NCBI GenBank assembly: GCA_038144835.1 | Contig: JAYQON010000001.1 | Location: forward strand, 1-64,000 | DNA: 64,000 nucleotides | Reading direction: 5' to 3' | From: JALHOQ01 sp038144835 | Lineage (GTDB): Bacteria; Bdellovibrionota; Bdellovibrionia; Bdellovibrionales; UBA1609 | Part shown: piece by piece, positions 9,252 to 17,050 of the stretch | Numbering within the stretch: position 1 is the stretch's first letter | How the letters are laid out: every line of letters starts with the position of its first letter | Translations under genes and position numbers: made by a program | Notes under the pieces: generated by a model | Told to the model about the DNA's origin: nothing | Database searches by the model: none | Seen by the model: the letters and a program-made list of their open reading frames with translations, nothing else

Positions 9252-11186
9252 ATGAACCATGCTTTGCTGATCTTTACCTTGCTTCTCGCGCCGCTTATCG
9301 GATTTGCGATTAACGGCTTACGATTTCGCTCGCAGAACTACATCCTGGCTGGATCAATAGCTACGGGTGCCGCTGCGATTTCTTTTCTGTGCTCCCTTCT
9401 ACTTTTTAACCAGTTACTGGGACTGCCCGCTGATGAGAGAGTTTTAGCGACACGATTTTTTGACTGGATAACGGTGGGGCAGATGAAAGTGCCTTTTGGC
9501 TTTGTCGTCGACCAAATCAGTGTCGTCATGATCCTGATAATCACTGGAGTCGGAAGCCTGATTCATTTGTTTAGCGTTGGGTATATGTCGCACGACGAGC
9601 GCCCCGCGAAATACTTCGCCTACCTGAACTTGTTTTTGTTCAATATGCTTTTGCTGGTTCTCGGCGATAATCTTTTGATCACATTTGTAGGCTGGGAAGG
9701 TGTTGGTCTGTGTTCCTATCTGCTAATTGGATTTTGGTTTTCAGACCCAGCTAAGGCTGCAGCTGGAATGAAGGCCTTTGTCACTAACCGTATTGGTGAT
9801 GCAGGTTTTTTGATAGGCATCTTCATTTTGTTTTTCACCTTTGGAACCGTCAATTTCTTTGATCTCTCTGCAATGATGCCAGACCTGGCGGAGACATCAT
9901 GGACGGCTCCTGTAACCTTGGCCTGTCTGTTCTTATTTGTGGGAGCTACGGGAAAGTCGGCGCAGATTCCACTTTATGTGTGGTTGCCCGATGCGATGGC
10001 TGGTCCCACGCCGGTTTCAGCTTTGATTCATGCGGCGACGATGGTTACGGCAGGTGTTTACTTGTTCGTCCGCATGAGTTCCGTCTTGGTTGTGGCTCCT
10101 CTCGCAATGGAAGTGATTGCTTGGACGGGGGCACTAACAGCATTGATTGCCGCAACGATTGGTATGACTCAATGGGATATCAAAAAGGTGTTAGCTTATT
10201 CCACGGTCTCACAATTGGGATACATGTTTCTTGCCGTGGGTGTTGGCGCCTTTTCGGCGGCACAATTTCATTTGATGACTCACGCCTTCTTTAAAGCTCT
10301 GATGTTTCTCGGCTCTGGATCTGTGATTCATGCCATGCACGAAGAGCAAGATATTCGCAAAATGGGCGGTTTGCGCAAGTATATGCCTATTACATATCTG
10401 ACGTTCCTTATGGGTTGGTTGGCAATCATCGGAGTTCCTCCATTTGCCGGCTTTTTCAGTAAAGATGAGATTTTATGGCAGGCCTTTTCCAGCCCTCATG
10501 GGGGCAAGGTGTTGTGGTTCATTGGTGCTGTGACTGCCGTGTGCACAGCCTTTTACATGACTCGTTTAATGGCCTTAACCTTTTGGGGTAAGAGTCGTTT
10601 TGGACATGATGTGCATCCGCACGAGTCACCCGTTTCTATGACGGCTCCTTTGATGATCTTGGGAGTTTTGTCCGTGGTAGGCGGTTGGATTGGTATTCCG
10701 CATATCATTGGAGAAGTTCTTCCTGGACACCCTGGAAATGTATTTCACCATTGGTTAGAGCCTGTGATTGCGAAGGTTGAAGCTGGTCATGCAAGCGCTG
10801 CTTTGGAGTGGACTTTGATGGGCGTATCTGTACTTTTAGCTGCAGTCGCCGCGTGGTTTGCTTACGACAGCTATGTAATCAATCGTGAACGTCCAGCCAA
10901 CTTTGCAAAGCGTATTGCGCCACTATATCTGGCAGTCAGCAACAAGTACTATGTAGACGAGTTTTACTTTGGGCGGATCATCAATCCACTGGTGGATGTT
11001 GCAAAAGGTTTATGGCTCTATATTGATGTTAACGTTATAGACCGTGCGACTTATGTTGCTGGCGATCTGGTTTCCGGTCTGGCTGCATTCGTGAAGACGA
11101 TTCAAAGCGGAAAAACCCAGAGCTATGCCCTGTACATGACTCTCGGGGTGGTTGTGATCGTTACCATCGTGTTGCTGAGAGGTTGA
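9252..11186 (+). CDS. nuoL: NADH-quinone oxidoreductase subunit L
   Basis: Distal antiporter-like proton-pumping subunit (ND5 homologue) with the long lateral helix at the C-terminus. 644 residues, normal for NuoL. Conserved landmarks are FVGWEGVGLCSYLLIGFWF (key glutamate of helix 5), KSAQIPLYVWLPDAMAGPTPVSALIHAATMVTAGVYL (key lysine and histidines), and KKVLAYSTVSQLGYM. The C-terminal region beyond residue 530 contains the lateral helix and the last anchor helix (YALYMTLGVVVIVTIVLL). Followed by nuoM after one base. Confidence 0.97.
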   Translation: MNHALLIFTLLLAPLIGFAINGLRFRSQNYILAGSIATGAAAISFLCSLLLFNQLLGLPADERVLATRFFDWITVGQMKVPFGFVVDQISVVMILIITGVGSLIHLFSVGYMSHDERPAKYFAYLNLFLFNMLLLVLGDNLLITFVGWEGVGLCSYLLIGFWFSDPAKAAAGMKAFVTNRIGDAGFLIGIFILFFTFGTVNFFDLSAMMPDLAETSWTAPVTLACLFLFVGATGKSAQIPLYVWLPDAMAGPTPVSALIHAATMVTAGVYLFVRMSSVLVVAPLAMEVIAWTGALTALIAATIGMTQWDIKKVLAYSTVSQLGYMFLAVGVGAFSAAQFHLMTHAFFKALMFLGSGSVIHAMHEEQDIRKMGGLRKYMPITYLTFLMGWLAIIGVPPFAGFFSKDEILWQAFSSPHGGKVLWFIGAVTAVCTAFYMTRLMALTFWGKSRFGHDVHPHESPVSMTAPLMILGVLSVVGGWIGIPHIIGEVLPGHPGNVFHHWLEPVIAKVEAGHASAALEWTLMGVSVLLAAVAAWFAYDSYVINRERPANFAKRIAPLYLAVSNKYYVDEFYFGRIINPLVDVAKGLWLYIDVNVIDRATYVAGDLVSGLAAFVKTIQSGKTQSYALYMTLGVVVIVTIVLLRG

Positions 11187-11187
11187 G

Positions 11188-12717
11188 ATGTTGTTAACCA
11201 CATTGATTTTTTTGCCCTTACTTTTTGCAGTGATTGTCGCATTTCTACCTCAGGAGCGACTCATACGGCCAGTCTCGCTTGGTTTAGGCTTACTGCATTT
11301 CGCCCTAAGTTTAACCTTGTTTTGGCAGTATGATCCGAGCCAAGCTTCGCTACAATTAGTCCACCAAGTAGATTGGATTCCAACATTTGGCATAAGCTAT
11401 TTTGTGGGAATTGATGGAATTTCTTTTTGGTTGGTGATTTTGTCTACCTTCCTTACTCCCCTCGTGATTTTGGCAAGTTGGACATCAATTGCCGAGCGGA
11501 TTCGATCCTTTCATGTTTGTTTATTTTTACTCTTATCAAGCATGGTTGGAACGTTTCTGGCTATGGATGCGATTCTTTTTTATGTCTTTTTTGAAGCCTC
11601 ACTTATCCCCATGTATTTCATGGTAGGAATCTGGGGCGGGACTCGCCGTCTTTATGCTGCGATGAAGTTTTTCATCTACACGATGGCCGGATCATTATTC
11701 ATGTTAGTAGCTATCATTGCGCTGATGTTTATGACCCAGCAGCAGCTTGAATTTAGTGGAACTCAAGTTATGAGCGCCAGCCTTTTAGATTTTTATCGTT
11801 TGCAAATTCCGTTTGTCGCGAATGATTGGCTGAATACTCAAACATTGTTGTTTTTTGCTTTTGCACTTGCCTTCGCCATTAAGGTTCCAATGTTTCCAGT
11901 ACACACGTGGTTGCCTGATGCCCACGTGGAAGCGCCCACTCCGGGATCAGTGATCTTAGCGGCTGTGATGCTCAAAATGGGGACTTACGGATTTATTCGC
12001 TTTGTAATGCCAGTCTTTCCTGAAGCTTCTGACCATTGGGCTTGGTTCTTTATGCTTTTGGGCGTTATTGGCATAATCTACGGCGCGCTCGTTGCAATGG
12101 TTCAGCCAGATATTAAAAAGTTGGTTGCGTATTCCTCAGTCTCTCACATGGGCTATGTAATGATCGGCCTCTTTGCCCTGAATATTTATGGGGCAACAGG
12201 TGGTCTTTATCAAATGTTGAACCATGGTGTGAGCACAGGAGCTTTGTTTTTACTGGTTGGGATGATTTATGAGCGCACACATTCGCGGCAAATCTCCGAT
12301 TACGGAGGCCTAGCAAAGGTCGCTCCTATATTTACCATATTATTTTTAATTGTTACTTTTTCCTCCATCGCGGTACCTCTCACGAACGGTTTTGTAGGTG
12401 AATTTTTGATTCTCTTAGGCGCTTATGAGGCTCAGCCAGTTTTGGCTGGATTTGCGGTTTTGGGTGTCATTCTGGGTGCTGTTTATATGTTGTGGGCTGT
12501 GAAGCGCGTGTTTTTTGGAGAGCCGAGTGCCATGGTTAGGGACCATGACCCTGAACACATGGATCTTAATTTGCGTGAAATGATTGTGATGGCTCCGTTG
12601 ATTATTTTGATATTTTGGATGGGTGTATTTCCTTCAGACTTTTTGAACTGGTCAAAAGCCAGTTTGGATCACCTGATACAAAACCGGTCAAATTACGAAT
12701 TGAATCTGGAAGAGTAG
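11188..12717 (+). CDS. nuoM: NADH-quinone oxidoreductase subunit M
   Basis: Middle antiporter-like proton-pumping subunit (ND4 homologue). 509 residues, usual length, 14 predicted helices. Motifs: FYVFFEASLIPMYFMVGIWGG with the membrane glutamate, FPVHTWLPDAHVEAPTPGSVILAAVMLKMGTYGF with the conserved lysine, and DIKKLVAYSSVSHMGYVMIG. The DAHVEAPT variant separates NuoM from NuoL and NuoN. It lies one base after nuoL and 7 bases before nuoN. Confidence 0.97.
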   Translation: MLLTTLIFLPLLFAVIVAFLPQERLIRPVSLGLGLLHFALSLTLFWQYDPSQASLQLVHQVDWIPTFGISYFVGIDGISFWLVILSTFLTPLVILASWTSIAERIRSFHVCLFLLLSSMVGTFLAMDAILFYVFFEASLIPMYFMVGIWGGTRRLYAAMKFFIYTMAGSLFMLVAIIALMFMTQQQLEFSGTQVMSASLLDFYRLQIPFVANDWLNTQTLLFFAFALAFAIKVPMFPVHTWLPDAHVEAPTPGSVILAAVMLKMGTYGFIRFVMPVFPEASDHWAWFFMLLGVIGIIYGALVAMVQPDIKKLVAYSSVSHMGYVMIGLFALNIYGATGGLYQMLNHGVSTGALFLLVGMIYERTHSRQISDYGGLAKVAPIFTILFLIVTFSSIAVPLTNGFVGEFLILLGAYEAQPVLAGFAVLGVILGAVYMLWAVKRVFFGEPSAMVRDHDPEHMDLNLREMIVMAPLIILIFWMGVFPSDFLNWSKASLDHLIQNRSNYELNLEE

Positions 12718-12724
12718 GCACAAT

Positions 12725-14209
12725 ATGGAAATTAAATTTGGTCTTATAGACTTTCTTCTTGTAGCACCTGCTGTTTCCTTGTTCTTGGCAAGCTGTATTC
12801 CCCTAGCGACAAAGGTGATGCGCGGAAATTCCGAGCACAGCAGCTTTTACTCTGTTTCATGGGGTTATATAGGCGTCGTTGCCGCGATCATATTTACTCT
12901 GCCGACCGTGGGGAGTGTTCGTACGGCATTTGAAGGGGCATTGGTTTTCGATGGAATTTCACACTTTGTAACTCTGCTTATTCTGGGTGTGACCGCAGTT
13001 GCTTTGACCTTTCTGCGAGACAGCCAATCTACAAACGGTAAGCTATTTTCTGAAAATGTTTTTTTAATTTTAAATGCGGCAGTGGGCATGTTGACGATGG
13101 CATGGTCAAATGACCTTATTGTTGTTTTTGTCGGTCTGGAGCTCTTTTCGTTATGCCTCTATATGTTGATCGCTTTAAGCCTCGAGGACAAACTTTCGAA
13201 GGAAGCCGCTTTCAAGTATTTTATCTTAGGAAGCTTTGCTTCGGCACTGATGCTTTATGGAATATCCTTTGTTTTTGGTACCGTGGGCACGACCTACTTG
13301 CCCGATCTTTTGTCGTCGTCCAGTCGTTTGGTAGGAACAAATCTTCTGTTTTCTCTTGGTTTTGTGCTTTTATTGGTGGGCTTGTTTTTCAAGATATCCA
13401 TCTTTCCCTTCCACTCGTGGGCTCCTGACGTCTATCAGGGATCACCAACACCGCTAACATCATTTATGGCGACAACCGTTAAGGCCGTTTCATTCGCCTT
13501 ATTGTTGAGATTAATGACTGGAGACACTTTCAATTCAGAAAGATTTTTCCCTTTTGTCGACACTTTGCAGTGGATCACGATGCTCACGATTGTAGTTGGC
13601 AACGTCGGCGCATTTCGTCAGCAAAGTCTCAAGAGAATGCTGGCGTATTCTAGTATTGCGCATTCTGGGTATTTGATGATTGGAATTATAGCCGCTGGGA
13701 TTCAGGGCGCAGGCGCTAGCATGCTCGGAGCGAGTGGAGTCATGTTTTATGTCTTAGCTTACTCAGTTATGACGCTGGGTGCGTTTGGAGTGTTGCACCT
13801 GCTAGAGCCGCGTCCAGACGCTGATCTCACGGTTAAGGATTTAAGGGGTCTTGGTAAATCCAAGCCACTTCTAGCTCTGGTCATGACAGTTTTGCTTTTG
13901 AGTTTGACGGGCATCCCACCAACCATTGGGTTTTTTGGTAAACTCTTCTTGTTCTCAGCGGCCGTGAAGCAAGGCTTGATCTGGTTGACTCTATGGGGCG
14001 TGGTAGGAAGCATCATCAGTGTGTATTATTATTTGAGACCTATTGTTGCGATGTATATGGAAGATGCGGATGAGTCGGTTACACGCATTAATCTCCGATC
14101 AGGGAGTTACTTTACGGTTGCGGTAATGGCGCTGATGGTAATTGTTGTCGGCCTGACTGCTAACAGTATTTACGATCTTGTTCTTGAGTCCGTCGCTAAA
14201 GTGTTTTGA
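12725..14209 (+). CDS. nuoN: NADH-quinone oxidoreductase subunit N
   Basis: Third antiporter-like proton-pumping subunit (ND2 homologue). 494 residues, typical of bacterial NuoN. Motifs: VVFVGLELFSLCLYMLIAL with the membrane glutamate, FKISIFPFHSWAPDVYQGSPTPLTSFMATTVKAVSF, and LKRMLAYSSIAHSGYLMIG. Last complex I gene of the operon; the subunits of the peripheral arm (NuoB, C, D, E, F, G, I) are not in this window. Its TGA overlaps a TTG that could start the next gene. Confidence 0.97.
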   Translation: MEIKFGLIDFLLVAPAVSLFLASCIPLATKVMRGNSEHSSFYSVSWGYIGVVAAIIFTLPTVGSVRTAFEGALVFDGISHFVTLLILGVTAVALTFLRDSQSTNGKLFSENVFLILNAAVGMLTMAWSNDLIVVFVGLELFSLCLYMLIALSLEDKLSKEAAFKYFILGSFASALMLYGISFVFGTVGTTYLPDLLSSSSRLVGTNLLFSLGFVLLLVGLFFKISIFPFHSWAPDVYQGSPTPLTSFMATTVKAVSFALLLRLMTGDTFNSERFFPFVDTLQWITMLTIVVGNVGAFRQQSLKRMLAYSSIAHSGYLMIGIIAAGIQGAGASMLGASGVMFYVLAYSVMTLGAFGVLHLLEPRPDADLTVKDLRGLGKSKPLLALVMTVLLLSLTGIPPTIGFFGKLFLFSAAVKQGLIWLTLWGVVGSIISVYYYLRPIVAMYMEDADESVTRINLRSGSYFTVAVMALMVIVVGLTANSIYDLVLESVAKVF

Positions 14210-14217
14210 AAAGACAA

Positions 14218-15099
14218 ATGAATTTGGTGGCTTTGGCTCCGCGTGGGTTTGAAGATGTGTTGTCTGAGGAATTGGGGTCTCGGCTAGTACACAGGCATGG
14301 GCGGCTATTTGAGTTTAAGGGCGATGCGCCCGTGTCTTGGGCGCAAAACCTTTGGCGACAACCATGCTATTTTCGTTTTGAATCAATTGGTCAGGCGGCG
14401 AAGCATTTGCGTTCAATTCAGCGCAATTGGTGGCACCATCCAACGAATTGTCATCGCAGAGCCGCTTTAATACAGGCGGAGTTGCCACCGATCAGGCGAA
14501 AACGTTTCAATTTTCCTGGACGAGTACCGGAGAGTCCATTGGGTTCTTGGACGTTGCTGGATGAACATACCATGCTTTATTCCAAAGAATGTTCGAGTCC
14601 ATTTCCCGATGGAGAGGTTGAGTTTAATGAGAATAAACTTGATCCACCATCGCGTGCTTATCTCAAGCTTTGGGAGACATTTACTCTTGAGGGGTCGATG
14701 CCCAGTCCTGGACAAACAGTTTTAGATTTAGGATCGAGTCCTGGAGGTTGGACTTGGGTCCTGGATCAAATTGGCTGTGTAGTTATCAGCGTCGACAAGG
14801 CCCCCCTTTCTTGCAAGACTAGATTTTCTTCTAGGGTTAAATATATCTCTGAAAGTGCTTTTGCTTTAGATCCACAGAACATTGGAAAGATCGATTGGCT
14901 TTTTTCAGATGTCATTTGTTATCCAAGACGGTTGTTAGACTTGGTTGGCCGTTGGCAAAGTCATACCACACGTATGGTGTGCACTATTAAATTTCAGGGG
15001 CAAACTGATCATTCTACAGTTGCTGAATTTTTGCAGATAGCTGGCTCCAAAGTTCGACATTTATCGTGCAATAAACATGAGTTAACTTGGATTCTTTGA
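14218..15099 (+). CDS. rlmM: RlmM-like 23S rRNA 2'-O-ribose methyltransferase
   Basis: Probable SAM-dependent methyltransferase of the RlmM group, which methylates C2498 of 23S rRNA in E. coli. About 293 residues, shorter than E. coli RlmM (366). N-terminal domain begins MNLVALAPRGFEDVLSEEL, as RlmM does; the FtsJ-type Rossmann domain follows with VLDLGSSPGGWTWVLDQIG (SAM site), VDKAPL, and catalytic-type residues in CTIKFQGQ (the lysine of the K-D-K-E set). I chose ATG 14218; a TTG at 14206 overlapping the nuoN stop would add four residues. Its place at the end of the nuo operon seems to be one of shared transcription, not function. Confidence 0.8.
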   Translation: MNLVALAPRGFEDVLSEELGSRLVHRHGRLFEFKGDAPVSWAQNLWRQPCYFRFESIGQAAKHLRSIQRNWWHHPTNCHRRAALIQAELPPIRRKRFNFPGRVPESPLGSWTLLDEHTMLYSKECSSPFPDGEVEFNENKLDPPSRAYLKLWETFTLEGSMPSPGQTVLDLGSSPGGWTWVLDQIGCVVISVDKAPLSCKTRFSSRVKYISESAFALDPQNIGKIDWLFSDVICYPRRLLDLVGRWQSHTTRMVCTIKFQGQTDHSTVAEFLQIAGSKVRHLSCNKHELTWIL

Positions 15100-15132
15100 A
15101 GCTCAGTTATTGAGTCGCCATTAATTCAAAGA
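15093..15132. terminator. compound hairpin at the rlmM / patatin convergent junction
   Basis: Two 8-base arms (TCTTTGAA at 15093-15100, TTCAAAGA at 15125-15132) enclose a small inner stem, CTCA-gttat-TGAG (15102-15114). Both stop codons lie in the outer arms. No run of T follows on either strand, so it is at best an atypical bidirectional terminator. Confidence 0.4.
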
Positions 15133-16331
15133 TTGTAGGCGCGCAGAGTGTTCATGGTTGATTTAAAACCTGTTCGAACAATATGCGTGAGAACAGACTC
15201 ATTCAAAGAGAAGTGGTCAGAAAAGAAGAACTGATAGTCTTGTGGGCTAGGATGTATATAGATATAGTCGACGCTCGGGTTAAAGTTGGTGCGAGAGATT
15301 AAAATATCAGTCAGTTTCTCTATATGTTCTTCAGCGATTTGCTTCTCACGCATGTAGCCCTGAACAGCCTTGATCATCGAACGCACATCTTGTTGATGTT
15401 TAATATGTGACTCAACTTTCTTTTGTACGACCTGATAAAGGGCTTGATTAAAGATCAGAGGCATTCCGTATTCATGTAACGACCCCATTGCTGGAGTGTA
15501 ATGGTAGGGTTGTATGGAATAGGAGGCGATAACTAAGTCAGCGCCTTGCTCGGCGGCGACGTGTGTAGACAGGGTGTCGCGAATCTCTCCGTCAAAGTAT
15601 TGAATTTCTTTGCCATATTCATTACAGATCCCATAAGGCGCAAAAAATGGAGGTAGTGCGGCGCTGGCAGCTACGGCTTCGCTTACCTTCGCATAGTTTG
15701 CGTATTTGATTTCTTTCAGTTTTTTTGTTTCTGGATATGGTCCGAAAACGACTTTTCGTGAGTGGTTAAGCTGAGTAGCCACAATGAAGAGTTCAGCACC
15801 AAGTTGTGTAAAGTCATTTCCTGGGCATACGTGATTGCGAATGTAACGTTCGATATTGCGAGTGCTAAATATGCCGTTGATCTTGAAGGCTTCTTTGATC
15901 AAGGCCTCGATCCCGCCAGTTACATTTAATCTTTTACGAAACATCCGAGGGATAAAACGAGCGACCGATGCAGCGCCTACATTTAATGCAAATATGTCCC
16001 GGTAGGTGATCGGCTTTAGATTTCCGGTGTCTCCCTTAGCTTTTGAAAATGAGGCTAGACCTGCACCCTGAGTAAAAGCTTCTATAATCGTGTCCAGAGA
16101 GTGACCAGAAGCAAGAAAGCTGGCCACGACCGAGCCCGCACTTGAACCTACATACATTCGAAAGGTCAGAGACTTACCTTCAAAATCAAGTCGATCTTTA
16201 GCAGAGGTACCACCGGCGAAGCTAAAGCCCTTTTCACGAAGCGCCAAGCAGACGCCTATGTGAAAGGCAGCGGCTTTAATTCCACCCCCACTTAAAACCA
16301 GGGCTATACGCTTTTTCTCACTAAGTTTCAC
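15126..16331 (-). CDS. patatin-like phospholipase
   Basis: 401 residues. Patatin-type hydrolases cut acyl chains from phospholipids with a Ser-Asp dyad. The oxyanion glycine motif LVLSGGGIKAAAFHIGV lies at residues 11-27, the nucleophile is Ser64 in the G-S-S-A-G elbow, and the catalytic aspartate is in the sequence YFDGEIRD. No signal peptide or membrane segment is evident, so it is either cytoplasmic or exported by a route not seen here. The C-terminal third (after SIQPYHYTPAMG) contains charged helices typical of bacterial patatins of this size. It is read alone, convergent with rlmM and divergent from the helix-turn-helix gene. Confidence 0.9.
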   Translation of the reverse strand: MKLSEKKRIALVLSGGGIKAAAFHIGVCLALREKGFSFAGGTSAKDRLDFEGKSLTFRMYVGSSAGSVVASFLASGHSLDTIIEAFTQGAGLASFSKAKGDTGNLKPITYRDIFALNVGAASVARFIPRMFRKRLNVTGGIEALIKEAFKINGIFSTRNIERYIRNHVCPGNDFTQLGAELFIVATQLNHSRKVVFGPYPETKKLKEIKYANYAKVSEAVAASAALPPFFAPYGICNEYGKEIQYFDGEIRDTLSTHVAAEQGADLVIASYSIQPYHYTPAMGSLHEYGMPLIFNQALYQVVQKKVESHIKHQQDVRSMIKAVQGYMREKQIAEEHIEKLTDILISRTNFNPSVDYIYIHPSPQDYQFFFSDHFSLNESVLTHIVRTGFKSTMNTLRAYNL

Positions 16332-16518
16332 TCCCTAGACTCTACCTGAGAGTGACTATCCAAGGCTAGGAAAAGGCGGGTAGTCAGCTTAACCACAGTC
16401 TTGAACTAGCCTTTAGGCTTTGTTTTCAAGCCCCTTGACCAGTTTTTGAATATGAATAGTCATCCCTCTTTACAATATCTGAGCAGCATCCTAACGTTTG
16501 AGTAACCAAAGGAGAAGA
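16332..16518. promoter_or_regulatory. divergent intergenic region with candidate promoter for the HTH gene
   Basis: About 190 bases between the patatin gene and the HTH gene. On the plus strand TTGAAT (16446-16451) and TACAAT (16471-16476) are 19 bases apart, and a TTGACC lies at 16435-16440. AAAGGAGAAG at 16508-16517 is a clear ribosome-binding site for the HTH gene. No conserved box for the patatin gene could be singled out. Confidence 0.35.
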
Positions 16519-16980
16519 GTGTTGAACTCTCAAAGCTGGTTAACCTTAATGGACTACTCAACAAAATACCGCGTAAGTTTGTCGACGCTTCGCCGAAGGA
16601 TTAAATCTGGAGAGATCGAACATAAATTTGCGGACGGTAAGTATCTAATTAAGGAAAGCCCTGTTCAGTCAAATCGGGCTGGTTCTGAGACCATCGCCCC
16701 CCCATCATTGGTGAAGTCTCAGAACCAAGGTCAGGCTAGTGTGGCACCCGCCGCTCCTGCGGCGGGTCAGGACCTCAATGGTCAGTCGGCTCAAAGTCTT
16801 TTGAGTGAGATCAAAAAGGCTTACTCCCAAGTCCTTCAGGGGAAAGAACAATTGATAATCCAACTTAAAGAGGAGGTTGCGGATCTGAAAACGTTGGTCC
16901 GCGTCCTTGAAGATGAGAACAATCGGCTAAAGACAGCTCACACTTCATTGACCAACTTTGATCTAGGTCTTGAGATCTAA
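16519..16980 (+). CDS. small helix-turn-helix protein with C-terminal coiled coil
   Basis: About 153 residues, no named family recognised. The amino end (WLTLMDYSTKYRVSLSTLRRRIKSGEIEHKFADGKYLI) looks like a MerR/excisionase-type winged helix-turn-helix, where the second helix is SLSTLRRRIKSG and the following strand pair reads the DNA. A flexible Pro/Ala/Gln-rich linker follows (APAAPAAG), then a long coiled coil with heptads (LLSEIKKAYSQVLQGKEQLIIQLKEEVADLKTLVRVLEDENNRLK) suggesting a dimer. GTG 16519 or TTG 16522 are the likely starts, as GGAG stands at 16511-16514; a TTG at 16498 has no such site. The stop codon runs straight into a perfect palindrome. A DNA-binding regulator or structural protein is an inference. 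Confidence 0.75.
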   Translation: MLNSQSWLTLMDYSTKYRVSLSTLRRRIKSGEIEHKFADGKYLIKESPVQSNRAGSETIAPPSLVKSQNQGQASVAPAAPAAGQDLNGQSAQSLLSEIKKAYSQVLQGKEQLIIQLKEEVADLKTLVRVLEDENNRLKTAHTSLTNFDLGLEI

Positions 16981-17031
16981 CGCCGTACTATTAAGGCTCG
17001 CGTTATAACGCGAGCCTTAATAGTACGGCGT
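16980..17031. repeat. perfect 52-bp palindrome between convergent HTH gene and lon
   Basis: Every base from 16980 to 17031 pairs with its mirror position: two 26-base arms with no spacer, centred on 17005/17006. I checked all 26 pairs. The left end is the last base of the TAA stop of the HTH gene; lon ends 20 bases to the right. In RNA it would fold into a very stable hairpin on either strand. Neither side is followed by a T tract, so it is not a classical intrinsic terminator. A second, weaker stem (TGCCGCC 17031-17037 with GGCGGCA 17060-17066) adjoins it and runs into the alanine codons at the end of lon. Confidence 0.95.
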
Positions 17032-17050
17032 GCCGCCTTCGCCAGCAGCC

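Noticed and set aside
9899..10294. Plus-strand frame of 131 residues inside nuoL
   Set aside because: Lies completely within nuoL in another frame; nuoL is unbroken.
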